Source: Enoplosus armatus
Lineage: Eukaryota; Chordata; Actinopteri; Centrarchiformes; Enoplosidae
DNA: 64,000 bases
Reading direction: 5' to 3'
Assembly: GCF_043641665.1 (NCBI RefSeq)
Contig: NC_092189.1
Coordinates: 7,519,333-7,583,332, forward strand
Part shown: one piece after another, positions 30,721 through 42,512 of the stretch
Layout of the letters: the number at the start of each line of letters is the position of its first letter
How positions within the stretch are numbered: the stretch's first letter is position 1
Notes under the pieces: model-generated
The model's database searches: none
Seen by the model: the letters and a program-made list of their open reading frames with translations, nothing else
What the model was told of the DNA's origin: nothing
Translations under genes and position numbers: made by a program

Positions 30721-31607
30721 GCTATTTGCTGTTATAATGCAAAGCTAGTCATATATTTTATACATACAATCTTAATCAGCAAAGTAACAGATAAATGTAG
30801 TAGAGTAGAAGTATAAAGTAGCATAAAATGGGAATAGTCAAGTAAAACATATGTGATTCAAAATGTACTTAAGCACAGTACTTGAGTAAAAGTACTTGGT
30901 TACTTTCCACCTCTGCTGCAGGGCAGTGTGACTATTGTTGTACAGTATACTGCATTTCCTGTATGTGAGGAATGGTCAACTGTCCTTTCTGTGGAATAAA
31001 CAAAGTATATCCTCTTCACTCAAGTTAAACATGACCCGGATGATGACATTGAGAGCCAGGCTGTTTGGGTAGGTGATGGTGGTATGTGTGTGTGTGTGTG
31101 AGGAGGGGGTGGGGCACACGATCCTGCTGCTGGGTAACATCTCTGTCAGGACGGCTTTGCTCCATCACCACCTCCATCTTCCACACACACACACATGCAC
31201 ACACTCCATCAGCACCCGCTCAGGGCCCATCAGTCGCAGCGGAGCACATGTGGCCGGAGTATTCTAAACAAAGCTTTATAAAGAGCTCAACTAAGACGGC
31301 TCGATGTGACAGTCGGGGCACTAATGACGCCTGGAGACCGCTAAATACGCCACTGACAGACCAACGGCCTGCATGCCATGCACACACATAACACACAAGT
31401 TTTCCTTTTGGCATGCACCGACAAACTCTCGCAATCACTATGGCAGGGTGGAACACATGCTCGCCATGGCAAACACACAGATGCACACAAACTGACACAC
31501 ACACCTTGTGCCCAAGGGCATCTGTCCGCAGCCTAAGAGCTCCCAACTGTTGAGGAAAAACAGCTCAATTAGCTCAGTGGAGGAACTAACGAAATACATC
31601 TATACAT

Positions 31608-31608
<1 letters not shown>

Positions 31609-31639
<31 letters not shown>
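31609..31639. repeat. (CA)15 microsatellite
   Basis: CA run followed by CACCCACACACAG. Confidence 0.92.
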
Positions 31640-31640
<1 letters not shown>

Positions 31641-32581
31641 ACCCACACACAGACTCAGAATCGCATTGATCCTTTCCCAGTCTGTGGCTCTAATTGGTGT
31701 GTTGATGATACTGTGAGAGTGTGGGATCCTTCAGGCAACCATAGAATGACTTCCAGCTCTTTATTTCTCATTTAAAGTTGAAATACACCCACAAACCTCT
31801 CCCTGTCGCATGCTGCAAAACTATATTCTACCTGATATTTCTTTTGAGAATCTTTTCTTATGTCTGGGTTTAATCTAAGGTTTTTCTAGTATGCGATAAT
31901 GCCATACCTGAGATCACTCCAGAATCCCAAAAAAGAAAAAAAAAGAAGAAAAATCAGAGCCTTCCAGTGCCATAAATATCTAATAGCGTGATGATTTTGT
32001 TGCTCCCAGTAGATTGAACAGTTGTAAAAACCATCTATCCATTATGTGCATGTCCATTAAAGCTACGCATGCAAATGCTCAATGAGCACCTTCAATTCGC
32101 ATATACACAAATCCCTGCACACACACACACACACAGATATATACACACAAAATGTTACAGCAAGTTATTGAGAGCAAATGGGGTAGAGTTATTTCCATAA
32201 AGGGTCTCAGTGGGTCTCAAGGATCTCTACTCCCGCCGACTGGGAGCGATTTAGCGATATATTAGTAACTGAAGACGTCTGGGGACAAAGCTGCTCCCTC
32301 TAAAACCCTATCCCTCCACTGTGACCTCCAGAGCATTCACAACTGGGACTGGGAGGCACTCTCCATCTTTTGCCTTCTCTCTTTCGCTGACTATCTCAGT
32401 TTGTTCTCCTTTTCTCTTTGACTTTTGGTTCTTTTTTCTTTTACTAGCTCCTCTCTGTCTTGAGACGAGGGTTATCTTTTTTTATCCATATATATATAAA
32501 TGATTTTTTTCCTTCTCTTTCCATTCCACCCATATTCTACCCTATTTTTCCACATTTCTCTCACTCTCTCTTCCATCCATC

Positions 32582-32586
<5 letters not shown>

Positions 32587-32619
<33 letters not shown>
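32587..32619. repeat. (CT)16 microsatellite
   Basis: CT run followed by a C-rich stretch. Confidence 0.92.
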
Positions 32620-32622
<3 letters not shown>

Positions 32623-33559
32623 TCCACCCCCCCCCCCCTCTCTCCCTCCTTGGCCCCAGGGACGGACTGCTGATAGACTGTGTACACCAGCTGCCCAGGG
32701 GCTATTTTTAAGGAGCATTTGTCCTTCTCCTTCTCTCTGGAGACTGACTCAACCCAACAACATCTCGTCCACGCACACTCACATGTGCGCACAAACACAC
32801 ACGGGCATTAACACATGCACTCATTAGCCCGTGAGCATGCATGCCCCACACTTTCTCTCACACACACATCCTGCGTCCAAGGGCATTCTGTAAATGTAGG
32901 GGCAGCTTGTAGCGCCGTAGCCCACTGCTTAACTGCACATGAGCCCAGGCGCTCCCCAGCCAGCCTCAGAGGGCTCATAAAGCTACCCTCCTCCCAGGGC
33001 CTGGCTAATACTCTCCCTTGTTCTAACCCTGCCTTACAATAGTTTGTAAAACAATACTGTAAAACACTGTTGCCGAGTATTGCGTCAGGCTGCTTTCATC
33101 ACTAAACCCACAGCAGCCAATAGGGGCCCTTGAATAATGCATACAGGAAGTCGGAAGATTCGAGTTCCGTGGCACCCCGCAACCTGCAGCTTAACACTGT
33201 TGTAGTCTGTCTTATTTGACCCTGCTTTCCCATCATGTTGTACAAATATAAAATGGACAGAAATAGATGCCTAAAGCCTAAAAATACAGCAAAAAGAGTG
33301 GTTGAATTTGTAGAAACAGAGAAAGAAAATGTTATGAATAAGTCATTAGTCTGCTCACTGCTAAAACAATCCTGAAAAATTCAGAAATTATTTCAATTTT
33401 CATTTGTAACCTTGGTAATAATTGTAAAGGAATTTGTTAACAAGCTACTAAATTATGTTCAAAGCGTAAAAATCTAGGCTGTGAACCTCACTTTTGTGTT
33501 GTGTTCAACCGCCGCTGCTCAAAGCAAATGTGAAATATAAAATGAATCCTCAAACAACT

Positions 33560-33910
33560 GCTCCAGCAACCTCGTTAAGACATTATTTACTTTCATCGTT
33601 AGCCAAGGAAGAGGACACTAAAAATCTGTCAGCCGCCTGAAACGCCTGCTGGAGTGTCTGAGCACTGTTTAATTGTGCCATTTATCAGCCAAAAAAGCCT
33701 ACACGCTCATAAATAAACACAATGCCCGTGCAAAGGAATTATAAAAATGTCACTGCGAACCCACAAGTGAGGCCAGTGTTGATGCATATTAAGCGATTTA
33801 GTCAGTGAAGGAGTGGAGCAAAAATATGATGGTTAATTTAAGAGTCATTAAAATTGTATGAATGTGCATTGCGCTTGCTTGGAGTGGGATTTTCTCTGAT
33901 CGGTAACGAA
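33560..33910. promoter_or_regulatory. Candidate conserved non-coding block
   Basis: About 350 bp without simple repeats, with TTTAAT, CATAAATAAAC (forkhead-like) and GGTTAATTTAAG motifs. Contrasts with microsatellite-laden flanks. Inference from texture. Confidence 0.25.
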
Positions 33911-34032
33911 GAGGGAGAAAGAGCAATACAAGCTGCCACACATTGTGGTCTATAAACTCACTGATTGATCATGGTAGAGGCAAGCAAACCTGAGAGGTAG
34001 GCCCAATCAATGTTTCTGAGACTGGCGAGATA

Positions 34033-34063
<31 letters not shown>

Positions 34064-34159
34064 CAAGTATGTGTGTATTTGTGTGTGCTTACAAGCAAGT
34101 GTGCGCTATTTTGTCTGTATATGTTTACAACCTTGCGAGCTCCATGCATATTGAAGTGC

Positions 34160-34160
<1 letters not shown>

Positions 34161-34192
<32 letters not shown>
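34161..34192. repeat. (TG)16 microsatellite
   Basis: Second of two GT runs about 110 bp apart (first near 34033-34055). Confidence 0.92.
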
Positions 34193-34193
<1 letters not shown>

Positions 34194-35027
34194 TTGTGTG
34201 CTTCCCTCATTTGAGGAAAGACAATGTTCTACATTCCACAGGGGAACAGAGTCATTACCGAAGCAGGAACTCGAGCCTGGAGGCCACGGCTCTGCATGTA
34301 GTGTGAATAGATCGAGCTAGTCTCTCGCTGAGACGTGCTGCAGAACACACACTCCGCCATTACCAGTGCCCCGCAGTTCAAACCTCACTCCCACCTTATT
34401 TCAGCTGGGAGAAACAGGTAAAGTTGACAAAAACAAACAAAGTATCTCAGCGTGGAAGCTCCGAGGTGAAGACATCATCGGTTTAGGCGCAAACACTGCA
34501 AATCTCTAAATCATTTGAAATCCAACATAAAGTGAGTGTTGAGGACGTTTGTGAGGTGACATGCAGATTTAGACGGGCATGAATTTTGCTGCAAGTCTGA
34601 GACTGAGCTTTTTGACCCTCCTCTGAGGGACATGTCAGCTCTGAAGCCCTCTGCTGCCCTCTGTTGGTGGCTGAACCTCACCCACCGCTCCCACACAGTG
34701 CAGGTATGGACATATGGCAGCTGTCTATCACTACATAACAGGTGTGTGCTTCCTCCTTCTCCCACACCGCTCACTCTCCTTTTGTCAGTTTCCCTCCCAG
34801 CATAAAGCAGACAAAGTATGGCTTGGGTTAATTTCCCCTGTTGCTGACAAACACAGGTCGTTAGCATGGCCCACAGGAAACTATTGTTCCCTCATAATAG
34901 ATGGCAATCAGAGGTGAGGTCTGCTGTCACCTGATGCTGCATCTGTTTGCCTCTCTATCACTATAGCTCTCTCAGTTTTCCCATGTGTTAAAGTACGAGT
35001 GCAGTTGCTGTGTGATGTACTCATTCT

Positions 35028-35030
<3 letters not shown>

Positions 35031-35089
<59 letters not shown>

Positions 35090-35090
35090 T
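35031..35090. repeat. (AT)n microsatellite, 60 bp
   Basis: Uninterrupted AT run, one TACATA variant near the end. Confidence 0.95.
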
Positions 35091-35255
35091 TGTACATTTC
35101 ACAGTAATTTGTAGTTTCTTCTCCCCCTTTTCTCTTGTACTCTTAGCCACTAAATTAAGCATGACATATCTGGGTTGCGATAGCCCTATAACACAATAGT
35201 TAATGCCTCTATACAGCACTGAATCTCTTTTGATAACACAAGTGCACACATATTG

Positions 35256-35257
35256 TG

Positions 35258-35304
<47 letters not shown>
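35256..35304. repeat. (GC)n(CA)n alternating repeat
   Basis: GCGCGCGC followed by about 21 CA units, a strong Z-DNA type alternation. Confidence 0.93.
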
Positions 35305-35306
<2 letters not shown>

Positions 35307-35824
35307 CAGCCCTAACGCACAAAGCTACTTCCTTTTATAACCTCCATCTCTCTTAAAGAATTTTGTCTTTCTTTCTACTACATCCATGAACTTATTTCAT
35401 TCAGCCACATCTGAGACCTTTTTTTCCTCAGTCCAGATCTCTTTCTGCATTTTCTGGCTTCCTTCTAGTACCAACAATGGGTTTCCAGGACCTGCAGTCA
35501 TAAACATTGTTATAAGCGTCCCACATGCTCGCAGTATGGCACAATAGTTGTTGATTTTGATTGACACCACTGGTGATGTGTAAAAAAAAAAAAAAAAAGA
35601 ATATGAATATTTACAGTATTAGTATTAGTCATGGTAAAAATTCCAGTCACATCACATACGTACGCTTAAACCACCCTTGATCTATAAACAGACTGAGAAT
35701 GAAGGGCCTTGATTGGCTGAGAGAATGATTGACAGCTGAACGAGTGGAACCTTTGAATGTGAAACTCAAAGGAAAGATGGGAAGCGTGTTTGTGCAGGTC
35801 CCAAGGGGGGAAAAGCCTGGGTTT

Positions 35825-35869
35825 CACACACGCACACACGCAGACAAACACACACACGCACACACGCAC

Positions 35870-35908
<39 letters not shown>
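35825..35908. repeat. (CA)n with regular CG/GA interruptions
   Basis: CACACACG-type octamers followed by a pure CA run. Confidence 0.93.
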
Positions 35909-35909
<1 letters not shown>

Positions 35910-36939
35910 TGTGATCTTGCTCTACTTTGGGCTGTGCTCCACATGAAAGCACTGATGCTTCCTGCTGTTTGAGACGAGCTGTGTGTTACGCTGCAACAGA
36001 ACATACAGGTCTGTATATACATGTAGATGGACAGTTCTGTGTGGAGACCAGAGCAGGTGAGATTGTATCCATCAACAGTATCTTGGCCTTTGTTGAATAT
36101 CTCTCTTTCTTCCCCCCTCTGCCTCATTTCCTCTTCCTCTCATCTTCTTTGTCTCTGTGTCTGTCTTTTCTGCCTCTTTATATTTCTTTTTCCTTCTCTT
36201 TTCCTTCACTTCTTCTTCTTCTTTCTCTTTCCTTTTCACCTTCTTCTTGTCCCCAGAGAGACAAATGAATGAGTTTCATTCACATCTTCAGATTCACTCA
36301 GGTTACGCAAAACAGCAAAATAACATTTTTCCATTCAGTTTTAACAGTTAATTCCTATCTTCATTCTTATCACTCAAACATGAAGGAAAATATCCAGATG
36401 TTTAATCTACAGATTGAAATCACATACAAAACATGCATAATTACAATCACATTTCTTTCTGTCAGCCTGTTTCTGACTCATCATTCCCTCAAAATAATAT
36501 TTGATATAGAAAGTGAACGTATCACTGTGTTCTACAAATGGCACTCCACAAATGTGGAGGCACTGTGCCCTTGACTATCCCCCTGCTGAAAGTAAGTCTT
36601 AGCCAATTAACAACGTCTTCCACTAGGTCTACATGCACACACGCAAACACACATGTGCGTGCGCTCACACACACCCAAACCTCTCAGCTCATGGGACTAA
36701 ACCTCATTAACTGCTCTGAGACAGACACTCTCTCTTTAATCAATCCTTTTCTAAGACTGCACGCACATGGAGGAACGGTGACAATACAACACAAGCACAC
36801 ACACAAACACACCTCACATACACACACACACACATATATATATATGGAGAGAGAGAGAAAGAGAGACGGGGGGTGGGGGGCTTGGATACATTCACACACA
36901 GATCTCCCAGAGAGAAAAACATGGTCATTTGCCAGGGTG

Positions 36940-37260
36940 ATTCAACTCTAAAACACCCTAATTACATCGACAAAGCCACTTTGTTTTGGTGCTGGATAAA
37001 ATGTGAATGATTTAGCATATTATTATTATGCCTCTGAAATATTAACCAACCCCGAGGGACTTTATCTGCTCTTTTAAATATATGCAAATTATTTTATTTT
37101 GGTTTGGTTTGTTTCCAGTGACTTTTGTGAATTGTGTTTGGATAATTAAATGAGTGCGTGCAGATGTAGAATCGCAGGCAGTGCCTACACGATGCGATGA
37201 TCTGCCAGATTAGCATACAAAGTAGGAACGTTGCACCTCGACTGCTAATCGGCTAACTTT
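36940..37260. promoter_or_regulatory. Candidate enhancer with perfect POU octamer
   Basis: Repeat-poor block containing ATGCAAAT at 37082-37089, the exact octamer bound by Oct-1/Oct-2, with TAATTA-type cores, CACTTTGTTTTG (SOX-like) and GGATAATTAAATG nearby. Confidence 0.35.
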
Positions 37261-37619
37261 TGTTTTCGCTTCAACCTTGACCTATTTGAAGCATCCGCCC
37301 GGTGTCTAGCCTTGGAGTGGGAATGTAAACACTGTTCCCTGACTTTTTAATTGATAAGACTCATTTGATATCGTCCTTCATTCCGAACACTTCTCATTTC
37401 GCTTGTGTCAGGCTCTTTCAATTATGACCGCCCTCCTATCTCACTCTTTCACTTTCTCATGCAGTTCCACCGGATTGATACTGGAGATCTACTACAACAG
37501 GCACTGTGGCTCCACACTGACTTAGCACTCTTTGCCAGATTAGTGGGTGAAACAGTCTCCCTCTGTGCAAACCAGGTACAATTATCTCCTATCCGAGGTT
37601 GAGAAGTTCTTTCAAATGA

Positions 37620-37880
37620 CGTAGTGGACCTGGAACAGTTGATGTGCAGAGCGCCAACATTTCAGCTCTGTCTTACTTCACTGATTGCCTTGTGAATCCC
37701 TGATGGGTTCCGCTTGGTACATAATCATTTCCCTAACATGGGATAATTTGATTCTATTACTCTAACAACAGCGCAAACAAATTGCCTACGTAATTTATTG
37801 TGCCAATAATAGCAAAAACAGATGTGGTAATGGTACTGCGGCTTTCCAACCTCACATTTATATGGACTTAAACCAAACTG
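37620..37880. promoter_or_regulatory. Candidate conserved non-coding block
   Basis: Low-repeat stretch with GGATAATTTGATTC, ACGTAATTTATTG and AGATGTGG motifs. No gene frame. Weak support. Confidence 0.22.
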
Positions 37881-39150
37881 GATGTAATCGTTAAAATGCA
37901 TTTATGAACACACAGCCCTCGCGTTTACTTGAAGCCTTCTCTGTGTCCAAACGTGCATAATTATGGTTTGGCAAAGTGATGTTCTTCAGCCTCCGTTTCT
38001 TAATTCTTGTCCAAAAACCCCTCTAGGTCTTCTTTCACAACTTCCCCTCAGCTTCTCCACAGCTTTCTCTCTGCTTATCGGGATGATTTCCTGTGAGGAG
38101 GTTCAGGACACAAACAGCATCCATGTGCAGCATCTCCTCAGTTGTACTATCTTTGCTAATACTGCATTTCACTCCCCGGCAGTATCTCGCTGGACCTCTC
38201 CTGCGTAAGCTCTACCTCTGCATTCACTGGTGTTCCATATGCCCTCTAAAGCCCTCTGCTCTGTCCCATTTCTCCCATTGCCTCGGGTCCTTTTTGACAC
38301 CCCTGGCATGTTAATGGGCCAATCAGAGACACTGTCCTTGAGAATCTCACTTTGGCTCATTTTCATATCCCCCCCCTCCTCTCTCTCTCAGATTTATAAC
38401 CTCTGCTGCTTACAGCTCCAGATGTTTTGTTCTGGTTTTTACTCTCTGTAATTGCTAATTCAATCTGGTTGTAAAGGAGCAGATGCTCTCAGGACTTGAG
38501 CATACCTGTGTGGGTTTCTCCGTGTGTATGTGTAGGCTTTCTCGCCCATGTACAAAGCAACAGGATTTACACCATGACTCATAAACACAAGCCTTCACAA
38601 TTACGGCAAACTCATTTCCGCATGTAGGGGAATAAGACAACAGCAGTTTTTGCTTGCAAAGTATTGCATACTGGCATCAACTTCCATTATACACTGAATT
38701 ACTGTCAATCTTAAATCACGGCCGCTGAGGTTTGCTGGTTTAGCGGGACTGACAGTTGGCTTTGGAGGACTAAACTGTGGTGGGAGCCTCTCTCATCAGC
38801 CTCCTCGTATTTTTTTTATCATCTTCCATCCTTTTTTCTCACCAGGGAAAGTGGCAATCCGGTCCAGTTTAGAGAGAAAAATAAACAGACCGGTTATCCA
38901 CAGGAATGTGAATGCTACTTTAGTCCCATTAGGAACATCTGTGTGTGTGGTTTGAGATCACAGCGGGTTGTCTGTGCGACTTTGAACATGTGACAAGTGG
39001 CCTCATTGTTTTAGCATATTCAATACCTACATACTGTGCCAGATCTGCTCTGTACTCTTGCACACGTATCTATGCTCCACACACATATTTACTACACACT
39101 TTACATGAAAGCGCACATAAATACACACACATCAGTCCTTGCTCACATGC

Positions 39151-39186
39151 CCACACACACACACACAGACACACACACACACACAT
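39151..39186. repeat. (CA)n microsatellite
   Basis: CA run with one AGA interruption. Confidence 0.9.
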
Positions 39187-42100
39187 GCACACCACAGTGG
39201 ACCTGTCATGTGTCATGGAGACAGGGGTCAGATACTGTGTGATGTGTGTGGGGGTTATATCGCTTGGGAAAAGGACTAAAGATCTTACAGAGGCTGCGAG
39301 AGGGCCAACAATAACAGCCTGAAATATAACAGCAGTGAAAGAACCCTCGCTCTGACAGGAGGAAAGCTGGGCCCCAGCAAGGGACTCCACAGATCAGAAC
39401 CTCTTCTGCGGGCACAAAGATGAGCGGGATCGTTAATTCGTAGCTAATGTGCAAAACAAAGAACATTGTTTTCTAATGACATTGTAAAACAGCAAAGGGA
39501 AAAAAGCACAGAGTGTTTCAAGAGATTGGAAGCACATGTTTGTAGGAAAAGAATAATAGCAGAGTTGTAGAAAGGGCGTCTTTTTTTTGTGCACATTCCC
39601 AAGTCGAGATGATGTTCTGACCACATTTGTCATGGGAACTTCAGCCATGTAAACACAGCCTCGACCCCCAGTGGTCGCACTGACTGACACACACACACTC
39701 ACATGTGCACAGACATTGAACACACTCACCCCTGTGCGATACTCAGCAGTCTCCAGAACCAGAAAAGTCATAGTGCCCCCTAGTGCTGTGTGTGTTACAA
39801 TTACATCATGTTTATCTGCCTTACTTTTTTCATCTCCTTCAACTCAAAAGTTGTTAGTGACAACTTGGTCTCAGTAGACCAAATTGATGATCAACCGAAG
39901 AGCAAGATGATGAATGGAGCGTGGTTATGAAATATGAAATATCAAGGAAAGCCTGACATTTTTTTCCCATATTCCAAAGAGAGAATATGAGTCTACAAGA
40001 TTACTTACAGAGAATGTTTTTTGCCTCTCTCTTTCTGAAAATTAAAACTCTACAAAAAAAACAACAACTCCAAAGCTTGCTTTGACAGCACAATTTAACT
40101 GCATAAACATTGTCTGAGACCAGATTTCTACCATTAAGACCTCTGCCAGCTCAGTTTTTCCCCCTAGATTACATAGCACCGTACTGTATTTAAAACAAAG
40201 ACTCACCCCTACACACACACACATGCCTCCTATACATCAGTGTGCAGATTTCTGATCTTTAAGGACACAAGGGTTTCTTCAATCAAAGCTTTGATTGAAT
40301 ACTTTGCCATCCTCAGCACTCCCAAATACACACACACATTGTTGACAGAGAGTGTCTTGAGCAACATCATTTACCACTTAGGCCCCTCCCCGAGGACCGT
40401 GCCATTCTTAATGCGTGGCAGATAGGTTGATAGCTCTGGTTTCTGTCGAGAAGTTCGTGTCAATCAACAGCTCGCGTCAACGTCACAGAGGCAAAGTGTT
40501 CCTGAAAGATCTTTTTACTGAGTGCCTTTCTATCCATCCTCCTCCAACCCACACGCTCACACAAAAAACACACTTCCACATGCACAAACACACACACACA
40601 CACACACAGCCATTTCCATCTCAGCAATCACTTCTCCTAGAGTTCTCCTCTTCGGACGTGTAACAGTAATTGAGGTTGCTCCCTTGGGTGCGGTGCATTC
40701 TGGGCCGTTAAGTGCTGTTTCTTGTTGTTTTTTTCTCAAATGGGTTGTATTTTGGCTATTGTGTTGTTTCTTCCTACTTTCCTATAGGAGTGTAAGCAGT
40801 GGGCCATATTTACACGTATCATTAGAGAATAGAGACCCTGTCAGATGTAGGGCATCCGAGGGCTCCTCTTGCCCACTGGAATATCAATCAATACGACAAA
40901 GAGTCTTAATATGTTTTGTATACACCCAGTCACAGGAGAATCAAAAAATATTTCAAGGAGGAAGAAATGACTACTGCCAGTCATTTAATTCTTCCTTTAC
41001 AAAGATTTGCTATGGAATACCATTTTTTTCTTGCTGTGTCTATTTAAGATGACGCTCAGGCAGCCAAGGGTGTTCACTTGCTACACTGACCTCCCTGCTC
41101 ACCGCATCAGGCCTGGCTTGGGTACACCCTGTGACCTTTCTGTGCGTTGATGACGTTGTCCGTCCAGAAGAGGGAGTGATTGATCTGGATTGACACAAAC
41201 AGCCAGTGCCCTGCCTGGCCTGTCACACAGCATCACTGGGTCATTGTAGCATGCCTGAATGCCAGATGAGGAGGGATGGAGAACACACAGGGTGGTGACC
41301 TGCTGATGATGATGTAGGCTACAGTTCTGGGGAAGCTTGAACACATCTGGACAAAAAGGGACAGGTTTTACAATAGAGCAAAATTAGCAGTGTGCAGTGA
41401 AAGCCAAAGAACGTCACTTCAAAATGGAAGCAAACAATGAATTGAAAATAAAACATCGATAATTGTATATAATTTTAGTTAAAAAATATCTGATAAAAAT
41501 ACATAACTGATATTAATTTTCTATATAGACATATAACGCACGTTGTGTTCCCAAAAGGATCACATACATTTTTTTAGACATTTTGAAATATAAACTTGTC
41601 AGTGTTCTCTGATGGACAAACTATCTAATAACTATAAAATGTCATTACCATTTTGAAACTACCTCAAACACATCCTTGCCATTTCTGTACTGCAATTTCT
41701 TGTAGCTTATTGACCTACATTTACATACATTTTAAATATAATATACCTGCAATAAGACAATAGCAAATATCAGCTACACTCTACTGGATAAATGGTCACT
41801 TCATTTATCACCAATATGCATATAAACCACAATACCTATGTACTGTCTGGTCAAGATCTACATAAAGCCACATTTTGACTGCCTCTTGGCCTAGAGACAG
41901 GTAACACTGTTGGACTAGTTTCCAACCAGGGCCCATGGCATTTATTTTATAGCAAATAAATAATAAATATAATATTTGACTTTTTTTTTTTAACTTTTTT
42001 GGATGGTTTGGATGTTTTTGTTTTTATCATTAAAATGTTTTTTCGAACCCCAGGTATCCTTGATGGGACTGCAGAGGTCCTCAGAAATTAATAGTTTAAT

Positions 42101-42250
42101 CTCACTATTCCTTGTTGGTTGTCTCAGTTTCTATATGGTTTCTATCTCCTCACATTGGGTAATAAGTGTGTGCCAAGTTGACAGCAGTTTCTTTGTCCGT
42201 TTAAAAAGGTTACTGTAATTACAGTATCATTGGTGGTGCCTAAACACTTT

Positions 42251-42471
42251 TTAGAAACTACATCTCCAATGCTGCTTTACGCTGTTTTGATGACGTTACA
42301 GGGACATTTCCCGTAGTAACCTTTCCTGTCTGCCTGGTGGTGCGTTTGCGCCTCCTGTCTTGAAAGAGAGGTGAAGAAGAGTTTACTTTCCAGAGTTCAA
42401 GGTTTGGTTTCGGTGTTCGTCCGGAGTTAAGGGTTTTGTCGAGGCAGAAAGCCCCCTTTCACGGAGCCAAT
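42251..42471 (+). promoter_or_regulatory. clint1: clint1 promoter and 5' UTR region
   Basis: TATA-less sequence ahead of the clint1 start. ACTACATCTCCAATGCTGC (42257-42275) resembles the ZNF143/THAP11 site of housekeeping promoters, and TGACGTTA (42291-42298) is a CRE-like half site. The transcription start is not visible. Confidence 0.5.
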
Positions 42472-42512
42472 ATGATGAACATGTGGAAGGTTAGGGAGTT
42501 GGTTGACAAAGC
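42472..42512 (+). CDS. clint1: clint1 exon 1 (residues 1-14)
   Basis: MMNMWKVRELVDK plus two bases of Ala. Donor gtaagt. Confidence 0.93.

Larger units (their letters stand above)
29354..30915. mobile_element. Non-autonomous DNA transposon-like element (teleost, hAT-like ends)
   Basis: Left end CAGTGGTGGAGGACGTATTC followed by TTTACTTAAATAAAAGTAGC. The right end, read in reverse, is CAGAGGTGGAAAGTAACCAA then GTACTTTTACTCAAGTACTG. These facing ends are the terminal repeats of a very common fish element recognisable by (T)ACTTNAGTAAAAGTA motifs. About 1.56 kb, no transposase frame, so non-autonomous. I could not confirm an 8-bp target duplication (flanks atatatgc and ctgcaggg differ), so the exact edges or the hAT assignment could be off. 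Confidence 0.65.
20236..42250. other. ebf1-clint1 intergenic region (22 kb)
   Basis: No gene could be supported on either strand. Content in order: TAAT-rich block with octamer (20441-20690), CA/GT and GA runs, homeodomain-motif-rich block (22770-22930), microsatellites at 27474-27800 and 29075-29138, a transposon-like element (29354-30915), more CA/CT/TA runs to 35908, blocks of low-repeat sequence (33560-33910, 36940-37260, 37620-37880), scattered CA runs, and AT-rich DNA at 41340-42050 before the clint1 promoter. The size and motif content fit a cis-regulatory domain of ebf1. Confidence 0.6.

Noticed and set aside
36027..36351. Overlapping Phe/Ser/Leu-rich frames suggesting a membrane peptide
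   Set aside because: Produced by a CTT/TTC-rich low-complexity stretch.
20236..42250. Possible microRNA or tRNA genes in the intergenic region
   Set aside because: I saw no tRNA box A/B pair in proper spacing and no convincing long hairpin apart from TA and CA/GT repeats; a covariance-model scan would be needed to find weaker candidates.
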